Below are positions 24,101 through 32,469 of a stretch of 64,000 nucleotides of DNA, in pieces (the stretch's first letter is position 1; each line of letters starts with the position of its first letter). The stretch is taken from contig NC_047070.1 of the NCBI RefSeq assembly GCF_902459465.1, forward strand, positions 3,286,001 to 3,350,000, in the 5' to 3' direction. The stretch is from Asterias rubens. Taxonomy: Eukaryota > Echinodermata > Asteroidea > Forcipulatida > Asteriidae. The notes beneath the pieces were generated by a model. The model saw only the letters and a program-made list of their open reading frames with translations, ran no database searches and was not told the origin of the DNA. The translations under genes were made by a program, and so were the position numbers.

Positions 24101-26687
24101 GTCAAAGGCACCAAGGCATTTTTCTTTGGTCAAGGGCACCCTATGTGGAAATTGTTAATTTCTAATGGAGCATTTCAAGGGCACCAAGGCAACAACCAGG
24201 GGGCATGGAGGCAATTGCTTTCGATGCTTCCATGAAGTACCAGGCTTAAAATCTTCTCAATCCTTTATGAAATACAATTTGCTTTTATGCAGGTTTTTCT
24301 GCTATGCCTGTAAACACCTTTTTGAAATTGGGCCCATGTCACCATGGTGTTTATCAACATCCCACAAATCCTTCACTTTTGTCACTGATTTTTGTGTAGA
24401 CTGTGCATCTTGGCGCCTTTGCAAGCATGGTTTATTTTGACAATGTAACTGAAGTGCACTGTTTTTATCCCTCTCCATCAAAAACTCATGGTCCTCAGAA
24501 GTTTGAATTTGTACATGACTTGCATGACCTTTTGATCCCTTGCATGCCTGGAATTTCATCTTTGAAAGGGCAAGGCCAATTTCATTTTACAAAGGGCACT
24601 TCCATCTGAAAATCTGAAAAATGGGTAACCTTTTGAAGGGGCACCAAGGCCAAGACTTGGGCAACAGATTCCTGGCCTGGGTGTAATTCCAGGCCATTTT
24701 TGTAATTTTGAGAGTCAATTCTTTAAATTGTTATATTTTTGACTCTCAAAATGGCAGACAGTTCAGGTGTATAGAGCGTTGCAGATCATAAGAGCGGGCA
24801 GTTAATGTATGTCACTGACTCAAACAGTTAGTGACTGCACTGAAGTCAAGGGAAGACGCATCATTGGCTAAGAATTGGTCTTCATTCTTTGACTTCAACG
24901 ATGGCAGACATACTGGGGATCAAATAATTGTGTCAGTGTGTGCATCGTGTGTGTGTAAACATTACAGCCCTCTTGTCAATTCGTTGATGCTTCAAATTTT
25001 GTTGACGTGTATTGCGTATCAAGAATAGCAGTAGGACATCCATTTTATGCATCAATCGAAATTTCCCCCATTCTGCATGAAAAACCACATCTCATTTACT
25101 TACCAATCAAATCACTGATTTTGTATACAATTTATTTCCCCAGCCTTTAGTTCATACAAAATTCATACTTCAACACCAAACCTGGTTCATTTCCATGTGA
25201 GTGCTGAAGTAAATTTTTATGAACTGTAACGGTCATTACATCGATTCATGACATTGTTCAACCTGCGTTTATTGTTTCTAGGGGACAGTGAGGAAGGGTG
25301 CAACGAGGAGTAAACGCCCACCTCCTAAGAAGAAAGAATACTACACCGTCGCAGACTTTGCAAGCAGTGCTGGGGATAGCATCAGCTTCCAAAGTGGCGA
25401 GAAAGTTCAGGTATGTGAAAAGCCAAAAACCAGTTAATTGCATTTCGACCCTAGCAAAGTCTTTCTATTGCCAAGATGTTCTGACTTGAAACTTAAATAA
25501 AAACAAAGTGGCGAGAAAGTTCAGGTACGTATAAGGCAAAAAACAGTTTGTTGCATTTCGAGCTTAGCAAAGAGAGTAAACAAAAGACTCTGCTAGGGTT
25601 GAAACGTCGGGCCATTAATAACATTTTTGCATTTATACCATAGGTCCTCGTTGTTGGTAAGTTGTTTGCAAGAGCTAATTCTAATTTTTTGTATGTAAAA
25701 AGCAACAGTCGTGATCACAGAAGATAACTGTTGGTGTACCAAGTGGTTCTTGCACCAGAAGCACTTTATTTTCTGCCTTCCTCTTGCACATTTTATTATT
25801 ATTATTATGATAATAATTATTGTTGTTATTTCATATTTCTGGTAATGAAACTATAGATGCCTCATGAGTGAACTTTCTCGCAAGCATGAGCAGACCTGTA
25901 AACAAGGGTGCTTGCTACATGTATGTGAACTACAAACACCGAGTTCTGAAGTTTTTTTTTATCTGATTTAAAATTTGTTGAATAGGTGGTGCAAGAGTCC
26001 GACAGTGGTTGGTGGTTAGTGAAGATCGGTGAAGAAGAAGGCTGGGCACCATCCACTTACATAGAAGCTAAACCTGAACCAGAGGCAGAAACCAGACCGA
26101 TAAGATCCTCCATTCAATCCCTTGATGAAGAAACGGGGGAGTCTAAGCCACCACGCCCCCCTCCCCTCAGAAAAACCAGCGATGCCACACAAGGTCAAAG
26201 TTCGGCAAAAGGTCAAAGTTCGCCTAATATGTACAGGCCGGTGCCTACCCCGCCGAGTGATGGTAACCGTAGTGCTTTCAGACCGATATCAAATCATGGC
26301 AGACCACTGCCTATTGTCCCGGCAAAGAAACCCCTACCAAATAAAAAAATTACCTCCACACCACAAAACGGGGGAGGTTCTCCAGCATTCCTCACAGCTC
26401 AGGCGAATCTGAAACCAGTTAACGGCAATGCCAAGAAAGTCCCTGTAAAGGTTACTCAGCCGAAGAACCAATTACAATCCATGAAGACCCAGGATAGCCA
26501 ATCAAAGCCGAGCAAGGCCGGGGGTTATATAACAACAGGTGCATATGCAAATGATGATGAAGATGGGTTTAGTTTTGAGGAAGGGGCTAAGGTGGAGGTG
26601 ATACAGGAGGATGACAGTGGGTGGTGGTTGGTACGAATCGATGATGTAGAGGGTTGGGCGCCGTCCACTTACCTTGAAAAATTGTAA
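10693..26687 (+). CDS. SH3PXD2: SH3PXD2-type PX/SH3 adaptor (TKS4/TKS5 family)
   Basis: Scaffold with one PX domain and four SH3 domains, about 606-618 aa. In vertebrates TKS proteins are Src substrates that organise podosomes and local NADPH-oxidase activity at phosphoinositide-rich membrane. Coding exons: 10693-10765, 11306-11386, 13622-13697, 15359-15435, 16531-16628, 18089-18111, 18832-18963, 19344-19448, a possible 36-nt cassette 19874-19909, 20901-21018, 22248-22405, 22834-22883, 25282-25410, 25986-26687 (TAA). The exon after acceptor 10607 gives 85 nt of 5'UTR. All junctions are in frame except exon 1 to 2, which is off by one base (see findings). The protein is shorter than vertebrate TKS4 or TKS5 because the linker before the last SH3 is only about 150 residues. 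Four SH3 domains match TKS4; p47phox has two. Introns are full of MITEs and SINEs. Confidence 0.92.
10880..10955. repeat. Family D repeat fragment
   Basis: GGAAATTGTAAATTACTATTG, ATTTCAAGG-type and GGGGCACCAGGGGCA words match the family-D consensus seen in full at 14700-14880. Confidence 0.55.
11078..11229. repeat. Half copy of MITE family B
   Basis: Starts in AGTCTTTTATTAATTTAGTG and ends ACTTGTACCTTCCCTTTAA, the right half of the family-B element. Confidence 0.65.
11488..11650. repeat. Palindromic repeat family M, copy 1
   Basis: AGGATTAATCCTAACTCGAG and ACGGGTCTTAGGATGAG face AACCCGTCCTAAGTCCTAAG; outer ends are 'TTTCACGAA' and 'TTTGGTGAAATCGACAG'. Other copies: 16236-16412 and 35327-35503. 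Confidence 0.65.
11668..11795. repeat. Half copy of MITE family S
   Basis: ACAGAGTTACATTAAACTTA and AAGATAATGATGGTAGAAAG match the left arm of the element at 2755-3085. Confidence 0.65.
12641..13116. repeat. Family D repeat split by an inverted-repeat insertion
   Basis: Family-D sequence runs 12641-12778 and resumes at 13069-13116. Between them, 12779-13068 is an element whose ends are inverted (TTTTTGACCGCGTGAGGGCG ... CGCCCTCGCGCGGTCAAAAA, and CACTTCCGGGGGTA ... TACCCCCGGAAGTG). Confidence 0.7.
13330..13590. repeat. Family F element, diverged copy
   Basis: AACGACCTCTGGTTTAACGT, GTCAATATCTTTGTTCGGGG and ACCCAGTCATTTCTCTTGTG align with the copies at 3447 and 49957. It ends 30 bp before SH3PXD2 exon 3. 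Confidence 0.6.
14700..14880. repeat. Family D repeat, near-complete copy
   Basis: GGCCTGTATGCTTCG ... GGGCAAGGC ... AAAGGGCACCCTATGAGGAA ... GCATTTCAAGGGTACCAAGG ... GTGTCAGACCTG. The termini (AGGCCTG / CAGACCTG) are roughly inverted. No coding potential. Confidence 0.65.
15497..16040. mobile_element. Composite palindromic element L, copy 1
   Basis: A 165-bp palindrome (GGGAATCAATGTGTGG ... TTGATTCCC, with ACTAGTGGTTTAAACCC on both sides) is followed by CATTCATAAATACC and, about 360 bp on, its inverse GGTATTTATGAAC. The interior carries two modules with CCAATAGGAAT and CGAAACTGTC. The second copy is 39686-40078. Confidence 0.65.
16085..16175. repeat. Inverted repeat with histone-stem-loop-like hairpin
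   Basis: GAGTCTTGGCTCTGAAAAGA and TCTTTTCAGAGCCAACACTC form the arms around CCGGTGTGGT/ACCACACC. Each arm can itself fold as GCTCT-TTTC-AGAGC. Confidence 0.6.
16236..16412. repeat. Palindromic repeat family M, copy 2
   Basis: GTCGATTTCACAAATAGTTA ... GAGTTTTGTGAAGTCGAC ends, with TTAGGACTCGT/ACGAGTC-type internal arms. Confidence 0.65.
16655..16832. repeat. Inverted repeat overlapping the end of SH3PXD2 exon-5 flank
   Basis: GCGATAACGAAAACGA and TCGTTTTCGTTCTCGTTATC face each other, about 110 bp apart, in the intron 27 bp after the exon-5 donor. Confidence 0.55.
16965..17420 (+). mobile_element. Fold-back element J, complete copy 2
   Basis: Arms of about 140 bp: left 16980-17120 (GCAGTAACACCATGTGTGTA ... 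GAGTAGATAATCGGAGG) and right 17264-17417 (CCTCGGATTATCTACTC ... TACACACATGGTGTTACCGC). The centre holds the hammerhead-like motif and an unpaired block (AGCTAAAGTAGTAGTCC). Each arm also contains AGTTCTTTTCAGAACT or its complement. No reading frame. Other copies: 1395, 21037, 33945, 36166 and 37755. Association with Penelope-type termini is inferred from the hammerhead-like core. Confidence 0.75.
17118..17157 (+). ncRNA. Hammerhead-ribozyme-like motif in element J2
   Basis: CTC (17118-17120), core CTGACGA (17121-17127), one extra T, stem II GACTAG/CTAGTC with loop AGCAAG (17129-17146), GAA (17147-17149), palindrome ACGT (17150-17153), T at the cleavage position (17154), then GAG pairing with CTC. 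Stem I is only three pairs. Both catalytic core strands are intact, unlike the J1 copy. Confidence 0.5.
17700..17835 (+). repeat. Penelope/J-related terminal repeat with two hairpins
   Basis: CGATCAG AGCATA CTGATCG is followed by ACACGTCGAATTGAAACC, then hairpin GGTTCTTTTCAGAACC (17776-17791) and ACCCCAACTC, ending GGTGTTACCGCAAACC. The same order is found at 57720-57826. Confidence 0.6.
18318..18745. repeat. Family N repeats (two adjacent copies)
   Basis: Repeated words CTTAGCAAG, TTTCTGCTAAGCAG and GAAATCGGGCCCAG(T/C)GGAT. The last two and their flanks recur at 18548 and 18696, implying a duplication. Confidence 0.55.
18832..19448 (+). CDS. SH3PXD2: SH3PXD2 exons 7-8: first SH3 domain
   Basis: Exons 18832-18963 and 19344-19448. 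[19 protein letters not shown] starts the fold, then [13 protein letters not shown], the tryptophan pair WWF, and GWAPGTFL closing the domain, followed by an acidic stretch DGTGDEEES. The junction splits the glycine before the WW pair. The donor of exon 7 is GTTCGT, weaker than its neighbours. Confidence 0.88.
19461..19690. repeat. 58-bp minisatellite, about four units
   Basis: TGCATATTCATGAGCTAATG starts recur at 19461, 19519, 19577 and 19635. The array begins 12 bases after an SH3PXD2 splice donor (19448). Confidence 0.85.
19874..19909 (+). CDS. SH3PXD2: Possible 36-nt cassette exon of SH3PXD2
   Basis: A good acceptor (TTTTTTTTCACAG) precedes AACTTGGGAAAGTCC and a donor ATG|GTAAAA follows. 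The exon is phase 1 at both ends, so inclusion adds [12 protein letters not shown] without changing frame. It may be alternatively spliced or spurious. Confidence 0.4.
20016..20407 (+). mobile_element. tRNA-derived SINE, subfamily E2
   Basis: The tRNA-like head GAGGCCGAGCGGTTAAGAGC (A box) and GGTTCGAATCC (B box) is followed by a body with GCTGTTGGTCCCATG and GGGGTTCGCCCGGTGTTCCT, ending in GCGCTATATAAG. Same body: 40470, 47140 and 50423. Confidence 0.75.
20442..20882 (+). mobile_element. tRNA-derived SINE, subfamily E1, with nested palindrome
   Basis: Head TGTCGTGGTCGAGTGGATAA, body GAGATGGTTCTTGTGATTG and CAGGGAGCTGAGATG, tail GACGCCCTTCGGGTGT plus ATT repeats. At 20701-20821 it is interrupted by a small palindrome with ends AGCCTTTTTGAG and CTCAAAAAGGCT. 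Confidence 0.75.
20901..22405 (+). CDS. SH3PXD2: SH3PXD2: second SH3 domain exons
   Basis: Exons 20901-21018 and 22248-22405. [19 protein letters not shown], then [12 protein letters not shown], then [14 protein letters not shown]. The domain is followed by a Thr/Asn-rich linker with [12 protein letters not shown]. The intron between the two exons holds element J3, a nested palindrome and a tandem duplication. Confidence 0.88.
21037..21530 (+). mobile_element. Element J copy 3 with nested palindrome
   Basis: Begins at the hammerhead-like core (CCTGACGATGACTAG) with stem II shortened. It is interrupted at 21079-21302 by an element with ends GACCCTTCCCATGAAATAT and ATATTTCATGGAAAGGGTCC, then continues to the right arm GGCAAGTAGACACACA. 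Confidence 0.65.
21531..21805. repeat. Tandem duplication of about 125 bp
   Basis: CGTGATAAGTTCATGGAGTT occurs at 21533, about 21557 and 21681. The block ending CTTGGGCTCCAGCTTTGACT is present twice. It starts exactly at the end of element J3. Confidence 0.8.
21920..22225 (+). CDS. Uncharacterised 101-codon open frame inside an SH3PXD2 intron
   Basis: An open frame starting [20 protein letters not shown] and containing [18 protein letters not shown]. It ends 22 bp before the acceptor of the next SH3PXD2 exon. Amino-acid use is unlike the repeat-derived frames nearby, but I recognise no domain, and no flanking splice sites place it in the SH3PXD2 frame. It may be chance or a remnant. Confidence 0.2.
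   Translation: MLSNEDQLPLGDSASSTASTLVGQTNISFSIKCETFDLNTGQIFVPVNFDQYLNLHQQDVPDTEVYPAFQSCDQNMNIKLCRITNTVDFHADNSHVMVFVI
22834..26687 (+). CDS. SH3PXD2: SH3PXD2: linker, third and fourth SH3 domains
   Basis: Exons 22834-22883, 25282-25410 and 25986-26687. After a basic linker ([15 protein letters not shown]) the third SH3 starts [18 protein letters not shown] and ends [19 protein letters not shown] Pro/Ser-rich linker follows with [11 protein letters not shown], a candidate SH3-binding ligand. The fourth SH3 forms the C-terminus: [40 protein letters not shown] and stop. The last two SH3 domains share almost the same 'SGWWLV.I...EGWAPSTY' ending. Confidence 0.92.
23214..23600. mobile_element. MITE family A, copy 1
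   Basis: TIRs AAAGGCAGTGTACACTATTG and CAATAGTGTCCACTGGCTTT. The central palindrome GAGACCTCAAGTTTAGAATT is typical of the family. No coding capacity. Confidence 0.85.
24073..24250. repeat. Family D repeat
   Basis: CAGGCCTGTATGCTTCGTTT ... GGGCACCCTATGTGGAAATT ... GGGGGCATGGAGGCAATTGC ... GTACCAGGCTTA. A second, shorter copy follows at 24543-24706. Confidence 0.65.
24543..24706. repeat. Family D repeat, diverged copy
   Basis: CATGCCTGGAATTTCATCTT, AGGGCAAGGCC and GGGGCACCAAGGCCA words; ends CCTGGCCTGGGTGTAATTCC. Confidence 0.5.
25440..25720. repeat. Penelope-like 3' tail remnants beside an exon-tail duplication
   Basis: 25447-25475 (CGACCCTAGCAAAGTCTTTC) matches, in the same orientation, the tail of the Penelope-like copy at 46030. 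25584-25620 (AGACTCTGCTAGGGTTGAAA, CGTCGGGCC) is the opposite orientation. The duplicated exon tail is at 25505-25573. Confidence 0.5.
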
Positions 26688-26742
26688 TGTATGTAGAGAG
26701 TCTGTCACTGTAATTTATATAGAGAAATATCAACAAGTCGTC

Positions 26743-26748
26743 AATAAA
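26743..26748 (+). promoter_or_regulatory. SH3PXD2 polyadenylation signal AATAAA
   Basis: AATAAA 56 bases after the stop codon of SH3PXD2. If used, the 3'UTR is short. MITE C1 starts 14 bases further on. Confidence 0.55.
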
Positions 26749-26761
26749 ATGATTGTTTAAG

Positions 26762-27147
26762 TTAAAGGAACACGTTGCCTTGGATCGGTCGAGTTGGTCT
26801 TTGAAAAGCGTTCTGTAACCGTTTGTTATACAATGCATATGGGTAGAAAGATGTTGTAAAAGTAGAACACAATGATCTACACAAATATGCCTCGAAATTG
26901 TTTTCTTTTTACCTCGACGACTAACACGGTCGGCCATTTATGAGAGTCAATTTTTTGACTCCCATAAATGGCCGACCGTGTTAGTTCGCGACGTAAAAGG
27001 CAAACCGTGCCATTTTGAGTGATACTTGTGTGGATCATTATGTTCTACTTTTAAAACATCTTTCTAACCATATGCATTTCATAACAAATGTTTTAAACCG
27101 CTTTTTATAGACCAACTCGACCGATCCAAGGCAACGTATTCCTTTAA
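26762..27147. mobile_element. MITE family C, copy 1 (long hairpin)
   Basis: TTAA-flanked ends AAAGGAACACGTTGCCTTGG and CCAAGGCAACGTATTCCTTT. The two halves are mirror copies around TGACTCCCATAAATGGCCGA. A second copy is 57333-57715 and a half copy 33668-33809. Confidence 0.85.
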
Positions 27148-27451
27148 TGTTATGCTGCCAAACATTTGGATGTTTTGCAATTTTCTGAAATTCATAGGTA
27201 GAATCTATGCAATCAAACATGATCCTAGTGTAGAGTGTGCACAATTTTCGTTTTATAATTTACCCCACCAACTCGACAATGCAATTGGATATCATGAAAC
27301 TCTTTATGTGCAAGAAGAACTCCCTTTATATTAACTAAAAACGTTACAGTTTTTGTAGAGAATCCTAAAATATTTGTATCTTTGTGATTGGTGAATATTT
27401 TTGTGAGATATCAGAAAGTATGGGGGAGAATGTTGTAGTATTTTTTTAATG

Positions 27452-27587
27452 TGAGGCCGTGTCCGAAACGACGACTTCGGCTACAGCTACGTCTAGATCA
27501 GCGCGTCTACCAGTGTTGAAGAATAGGCAGACGCGCGCGATCTAGCCGTAGCTGTAGCCGAAGTCGCCGTTTCGGACACGGCCTTAT
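27452..27587. repeat. Hairpin element
   Basis: GAGGCCGTGTCCGAAACG and CGTTTCGGACACGGCCTTA face each other. The inner arms CTTCGGCTACAGCTACG and CGTAGCTGTAGCCGAAG pair almost perfectly. Confidence 0.8.
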
Positions 27588-27939
27588 CAAATTAAACAAG
27601 TAACGGTATGGAGTCCTGACTCCAGAGTATTGTCCTGCAGGAATTTGAAAGTAAATGATAGATTCCCCATAGCATTGGTCAGGTTGGTGCTGGATGGGAA
27701 TTAGGCTGATTGAAGTTCTAGGGCTAATGGCTGCGGCTTTATTTGAATTTGAATTTGAAAATGAAGTTAATTTTAAATTCGAATTTGAATTTGAATTTGA
27801 ATTTGAATTCGAATTTTTCAGATTATGGAGACAGTTGCTAGGTTAAATGGTTTGGGGCAAGTATAGAAGGCAAACCAGATGAGCAAATCCTGGTACCTCT
27901 GACTGTACACAACTGTATCAATAGTATGAGGAAATCGGA

Positions 27940-28316
27940 TTAAAGGAAAGGTACACGTTGGGTAATTGTCAAAGACCAGTCTTCTCACTTAGTATACCCC
28001 AACATAAGCATAAAGTAACAAGCCTGTGAAAAGTTTAAGCTAAATTGCTCATCGAAGTTGTGAGAAAGTGATGAGAGAAAAAAACACCCATGGTGGACGA
28101 ATTTGTGTGCTTTCAGATAGGAATAAAATACTTCTGGCTTGAAGTCTTTTATTATCTTAGTGAGAAATTACCTCTTTCTCAAAATCTATGCTACTTCAGA
28201 GGGAGCCGTTACTCACAATGTTTTATACTATCAACAGCTCTCCAATGCTCGTTAGCAAGCCAGTTTTTAAGTTACTGTTCGTTTTGAGTAATTACCAAAC
28301 TTGTACCTTCCCTATA
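27940..28316. mobile_element. MITE family B, copy 1
   Basis: TTAAAGGAAAGGTACACGTT start and AACTTGTACCTTCCCT end; interior AAGTCTTTTATTATCTTAGT and AACAGCTCTCCAATGCTCGT. Confidence 0.8.
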
Positions 28317-29122
28317 AGCAGATACTGAGTTGTGGCTATAAAGTATAGTCATTATTCAAATCTAATTTGCAAAAAGCTTATTTTTTGCCTTTTTCTCTCA
28401 TCTACATTGACACTTTTGTTTGCCAGTGGAGACCACAGAGTCCCAACTTTACAGTGCCTGACATAATTATAAATGGTGATACAAAGCAATTTTCATTTGT
28501 AATTACTATACTTGTATTTTTATAAATCACAATATATATTTTTGTATAACTACTTGGGCTTATAGTTAAATGTATCTGTACAACTTGAAAGATTTATGAA
28601 ACATTAAATATTTAATTTCGTTTTTTAAAGCAGTTGAAGGTTTAATTGATACATGACTCAGTTGGTGTCAATTTAGAACCTACATATGCACGTCGTCAAT
28701 TGAGGCAGGCGTCCTTTCGAAAGAGCTCAAAAAGGAGATGGTGTTGATGGCGCCTTGATGAGGTCAATGCATAAGGGTTGTAACTTTGTAGTAAGATTAT
28801 ACATATATTTCTTATACCTAAGTAAAATTATTCTTACTATTATTCATGGTTGATTAAAACACTGCAATAACAGCTATAAATAGCGGCGGCTAAAAGCTGA
28901 AATGTACAGTTTACAAAATGAGTCTTTAAAAGTATTACATTTATGACAAGAGAAATAATGATATATCAAATATATAAACACACAGGCAACACATCTGTGA
29001 CAAGAACACATTCAAAAGAGCACAAAAACGTTTTGATTAGATTAAAAGTCAACCATCGTCGCTCATGATCCAAAAAGCCTCGCCACATATTGATAACGTT
29101 AGACTAATGTGGTTTAACCTCT

Positions 29123-29462
29123 TTAAAGACACGAGACACGTTTGGTAATTGTCAAAGACCAGTCTTCCCACTTGCTGTATCTCAACATATGCATAAAATA
29201 TCAAACCTGTGAAAATTTGAGCTCAATTGGTCGTCAAAGTTTTGAGATAGTAATGAAAGAAAAAACAATCTTGTCACACGTACGAAGTTGTAAGCGCTGA
29301 GATGGTTTATTTCGAGACCTCAAATTCTAAGTCTGAGGTCTCAAAAATCAAATTTGTGGAAAATTACTTCTTTCTCGAAAACTATGTCACTTCAGAGGGA
29401 GTCGTTTGGTTTTATGCTAATAATTATTTTGAGTAATTACCAAAAGTGTCCACTGCCTTTAA
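29123..29462. mobile_element. MITE family A, copy 2
   Basis: TTAAAGACACGAGACACGTT start, AAGTGTCCACTGCCTTTAA end, with the central GAGACCTCAAATTC palindrome. Confidence 0.8.
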
Positions 29463-29957
29463 TTTAATTGCCCTGTGCCTCTTAAAATCCTGGGATCAAT
29501 CCCAGCTCAGTACCCAATAAAGATGTTAAACAGATAGTACTGCTGAGCAAATAATTATGCAAAGTTTACAACACCGAAGATTTTTTTCCTTCAACTTCAT
29601 TAAAATTTACCTAGTTATTTCCCATTCACAGTGGGCCTATCATTTTATAAAGTAGGATGAGTTTTGGTGAACAAAGGGAAATTTATTTGTTAGATAATTA
29701 CCAAATAATAAATTTTAGTACAAGCAAATTCCTGTGTAACAAACTTGTCCCTCATCAGCTGAAATTTTATTCCAACAAGTTTATTTGACAAAATGGCAGA
29801 AACTTTTTTTAGTTCCCCCAATATCAGTACTTTCGCTTCAATTTTTCTTGACCACATTCACTGCATGGAATTTATGATCACAATAAATATATTATGAATA
29901 GCTGAACAACAGATCTGCTGTTTTACTGTGTTTTGTTTGTATGTGTTATAAATCTGC

Positions 29958-30322
29958 TTAAAGGGAAGGTACACGTTTGGGAATTGTCAAGGACCAGTCT
30001 TCTCACTTGGTGTATCCCATCATAAGCATAAAATAACAAGCCTGTGAAAATTTGGGCTCAATCGGTCACCGAAGTTGCGAGAAAATGATGAAAGAAAAAA
30101 CACCCTTGTCGGACGAATTTGTGTGCTTTCAGATAGGAATTAAAAGACTTTTATTATTTTAGTGAGAAATTACCTCTTTTTACAAAACTACGTTACTTTA
30201 GAGGGATCAGTCGTTTCCCACAATGTTTTATACTATCAACAGCTCTCCAATGCTCATTACCAAGTCAGTTTTTAAGTTTAAATTTGTTTTGAGTAATTAC
30301 CAAACGTGTACCTTCCCTTTAA
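29958..30322. mobile_element. MITE family B, copy 2
   Basis: TTAAAGGGAAGGTACACGTT and ACGTGTACCTTCCCTTTAA give nearly perfect TIRs flanked by TTAA. Confidence 0.85.
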
Positions 30323-30739
30323 AGCATGGGCAACATTGTTAACAACCATCAACAAAAGTATTGGGACTTTATATGACCGAATAAAATAAAAGTTGAAGCC
30401 ATTAAACTTTTTCTTTTCAATGTTTTTACAAACAGAGAAATCTAAAACTCGTTTCAGGCAAAAAAAAAAGTTTTCTGACCATCGTGATATTTGATATTAT
30501 GTTTCAACCGCTTAATCTTAGCCAATTAATGTTGTGCATAACTTTTAGAATTACAATATATTTTGGTAGTTTTAAAAAATTCTCATTAATTTATAAAATT
30601 GATAGTTTTCAAAGGGCATGGAACTTACCATACAAAAAAACTCAGCAAAAAATGAATAGGTGAAAAGTAAAGAAATTAGAAGAAGTTGTACTTTTATTTT
30701 TGTACATTTTTAGCTGCTTATTTATTTGCCCCCCACTGC

Positions 30740-30945
30740 TTTTGGACCAGCACGCCCACCCCCACGGTCCCGAGCTCGAGCAGAAACAAATGAGATCGAG
30801 GTACTTCTCGAAGCCTTGTGTGTGGGGAGGAGGATGACAGTGTTGATGAATTTAAAGATGGCGGCCTCCGTGTGATCCGCGTGCGTTCACAACGTGGTAC
30901 TTCTTCAAATCAGTTTCTACAAAGTTTACACCCAGGTTTTTGAGG
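30740..30945 (+). promoter_or_regulatory. PDCD11: Probable PDCD11 promoter and noncoding first exon
   Basis: A locally GC-richer patch (CCCCCACGGTCCCGAGCTCG) in AT-rich DNA, with AAAGATGGCGGCC at 30849-30861, a YY1-type word common near starts of housekeeping genes. A donor-like GAG|GTAAAA at about 30944 could end a noncoding exon spliced to the acceptor TTTTCTAG just before the ATG exon at 32764. This is inference; no TATA box is seen. Confidence 0.4.
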
Positions 30946-31078
30946 TAAAACATGATTAAAATAATTGATTACATACTACAGATTGGGATATTGTTTTTTC
31001 CCTTTAATTGGAGAGTTTGTTCAGATTCCAGGCAAATTAGATTAGAATTATATGCGGCGAACTGTGTTGTGTTGAAAT

Positions 31079-32469
31079 CGGGTCGCACTACTACTTACTA
31101 GCTACAGTACTCACGACAACAATTTTTAAATGCATTTTAACAGAATATTTGAACATAAGTCAACCATTAAATATATGCAAAAGAGCCATTAGCACACAAA
31201 TCATTTTCAAACTGTTGAAAAAATTGTATTTTTAATTGTAAAAAAGGTGTTTTTTTACCCAAATTTAGTAACCAAAGGTTATATCCGCCATGTTGTCTTT
31301 CGACGCACTTGGACGATTCTATTATACGGCAGGGGTGATACAATATGCAAGATGATTATTTACTTTTTTGAAATGTATTTCATGGAGTTTAAAACAATAT
31401 TATATTTAAGTTTCCCCTAACTTCGAATTCCAGAGTGGCGGCTTAGTTACTTACAAGAAAGAAAAAAGGGTCCTACTAAAAGCCGACAACTCGCCGACAA
31501 CGCCGACAACAAGTCCAGAGCGCCGACAACTCGCCGCCAACAAGTTTTAATTACCTCGAAAATTGCCAATATACCATAGATGTATACTATATTAGAACTA
31601 TGTGTTCTGTAATATAAACATAAATTTAATGGACAAACTTCACGAAAAGTGTGAATTTTTAACCAGAAAAAAAACTGAACGTTCACGGAAAACGGTCAGA
31701 TGCCATCTTGGCTTAAAATCGTGTTCGGACCAGTCCATTATGATGCGGGTGAGTCAGACTTAGCAATAGAGGGCGGGCGTCATGCACTGTGCACACTGCA
31801 GTGAAGGTCTTCACATGAAGCCCGCCCTCTGTTGTTGACAAGTGCTAAATCTACCCGTATCATAATGGTCTGGTCCAAACACGGTTTTTAAGCCAAGATG
31901 GCGTCCGACCGCTTTTCGTGCAAGTGAAGTTTTTTTCTGGTTAAAAATTCACACTTTTTGTGAAGTTTTTCCATTAACTTTATGTTTATATTACAGAACA
32001 CATATAGTTCTAATACATCTATGGTTTATTGGCCATTTTTGAGGTAATTAAAACTTGTTGGCGGCGAGTTGTCGGCGCTCTGGACTTGTTGTCGGCGTTG
32101 TCGGCGAGTTATCGGCTTTTAGTAGGACCGAGAAAAAATCAGCAGCTAAAACCAAAATGAAAAAATAAAACTCGCCCCTCAGAAATTACCTCGCCCCCTG
32201 CGGTGTAATAGAATCTTCCAAGTACGTCAAAAGACAACATGGCGGATATTTCCGTTTGTTACTAAATTCGGGTTAAAAAAACACCTTTTTTACAGTTAAA
32301 AAAATACAATTTTTCAACAGTTTGAAAGTGATTTAGATGCATACACGTATGACTCTTGCGCACATATTTAACTGTTGAATTTCCTTCAAATGCTCTGTTA
32401 AAGTGTATTTAAAAATTGTTGTTGTGAGTTGTCGTGAGGGGTCGTGAGTGTTGGTATTAAGTGCGACCG
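31079..32469. repeat. 1.4-kb palindrome (inverted LINE 3' ends)
   Basis: Sequence from 31079 (GGTCGCAC) to about 31795 reappears inverted from about 31805 to 32469 (GTGCGACC). Matching arm words include CACGACAACAATTTTTAAAT, TTTCAAACTGTTGAAAAA, ATCCGCCATGTTGTCTTT and GCCGACAACTCGCCG. The right arm runs into the LINE coding end at 32333-32730. Small spacers (31345-31466, 32131-32199) do not match. Confidence 0.85.

Noticed and set aside
25986..26687. Independent single-exon SH3 gene starting at 25986
   Set aside because: The apparent start is GTG right after a splice acceptor, and it continues the third SH3 domain of the preceding exon; it is the last exon of SH3PXD2.
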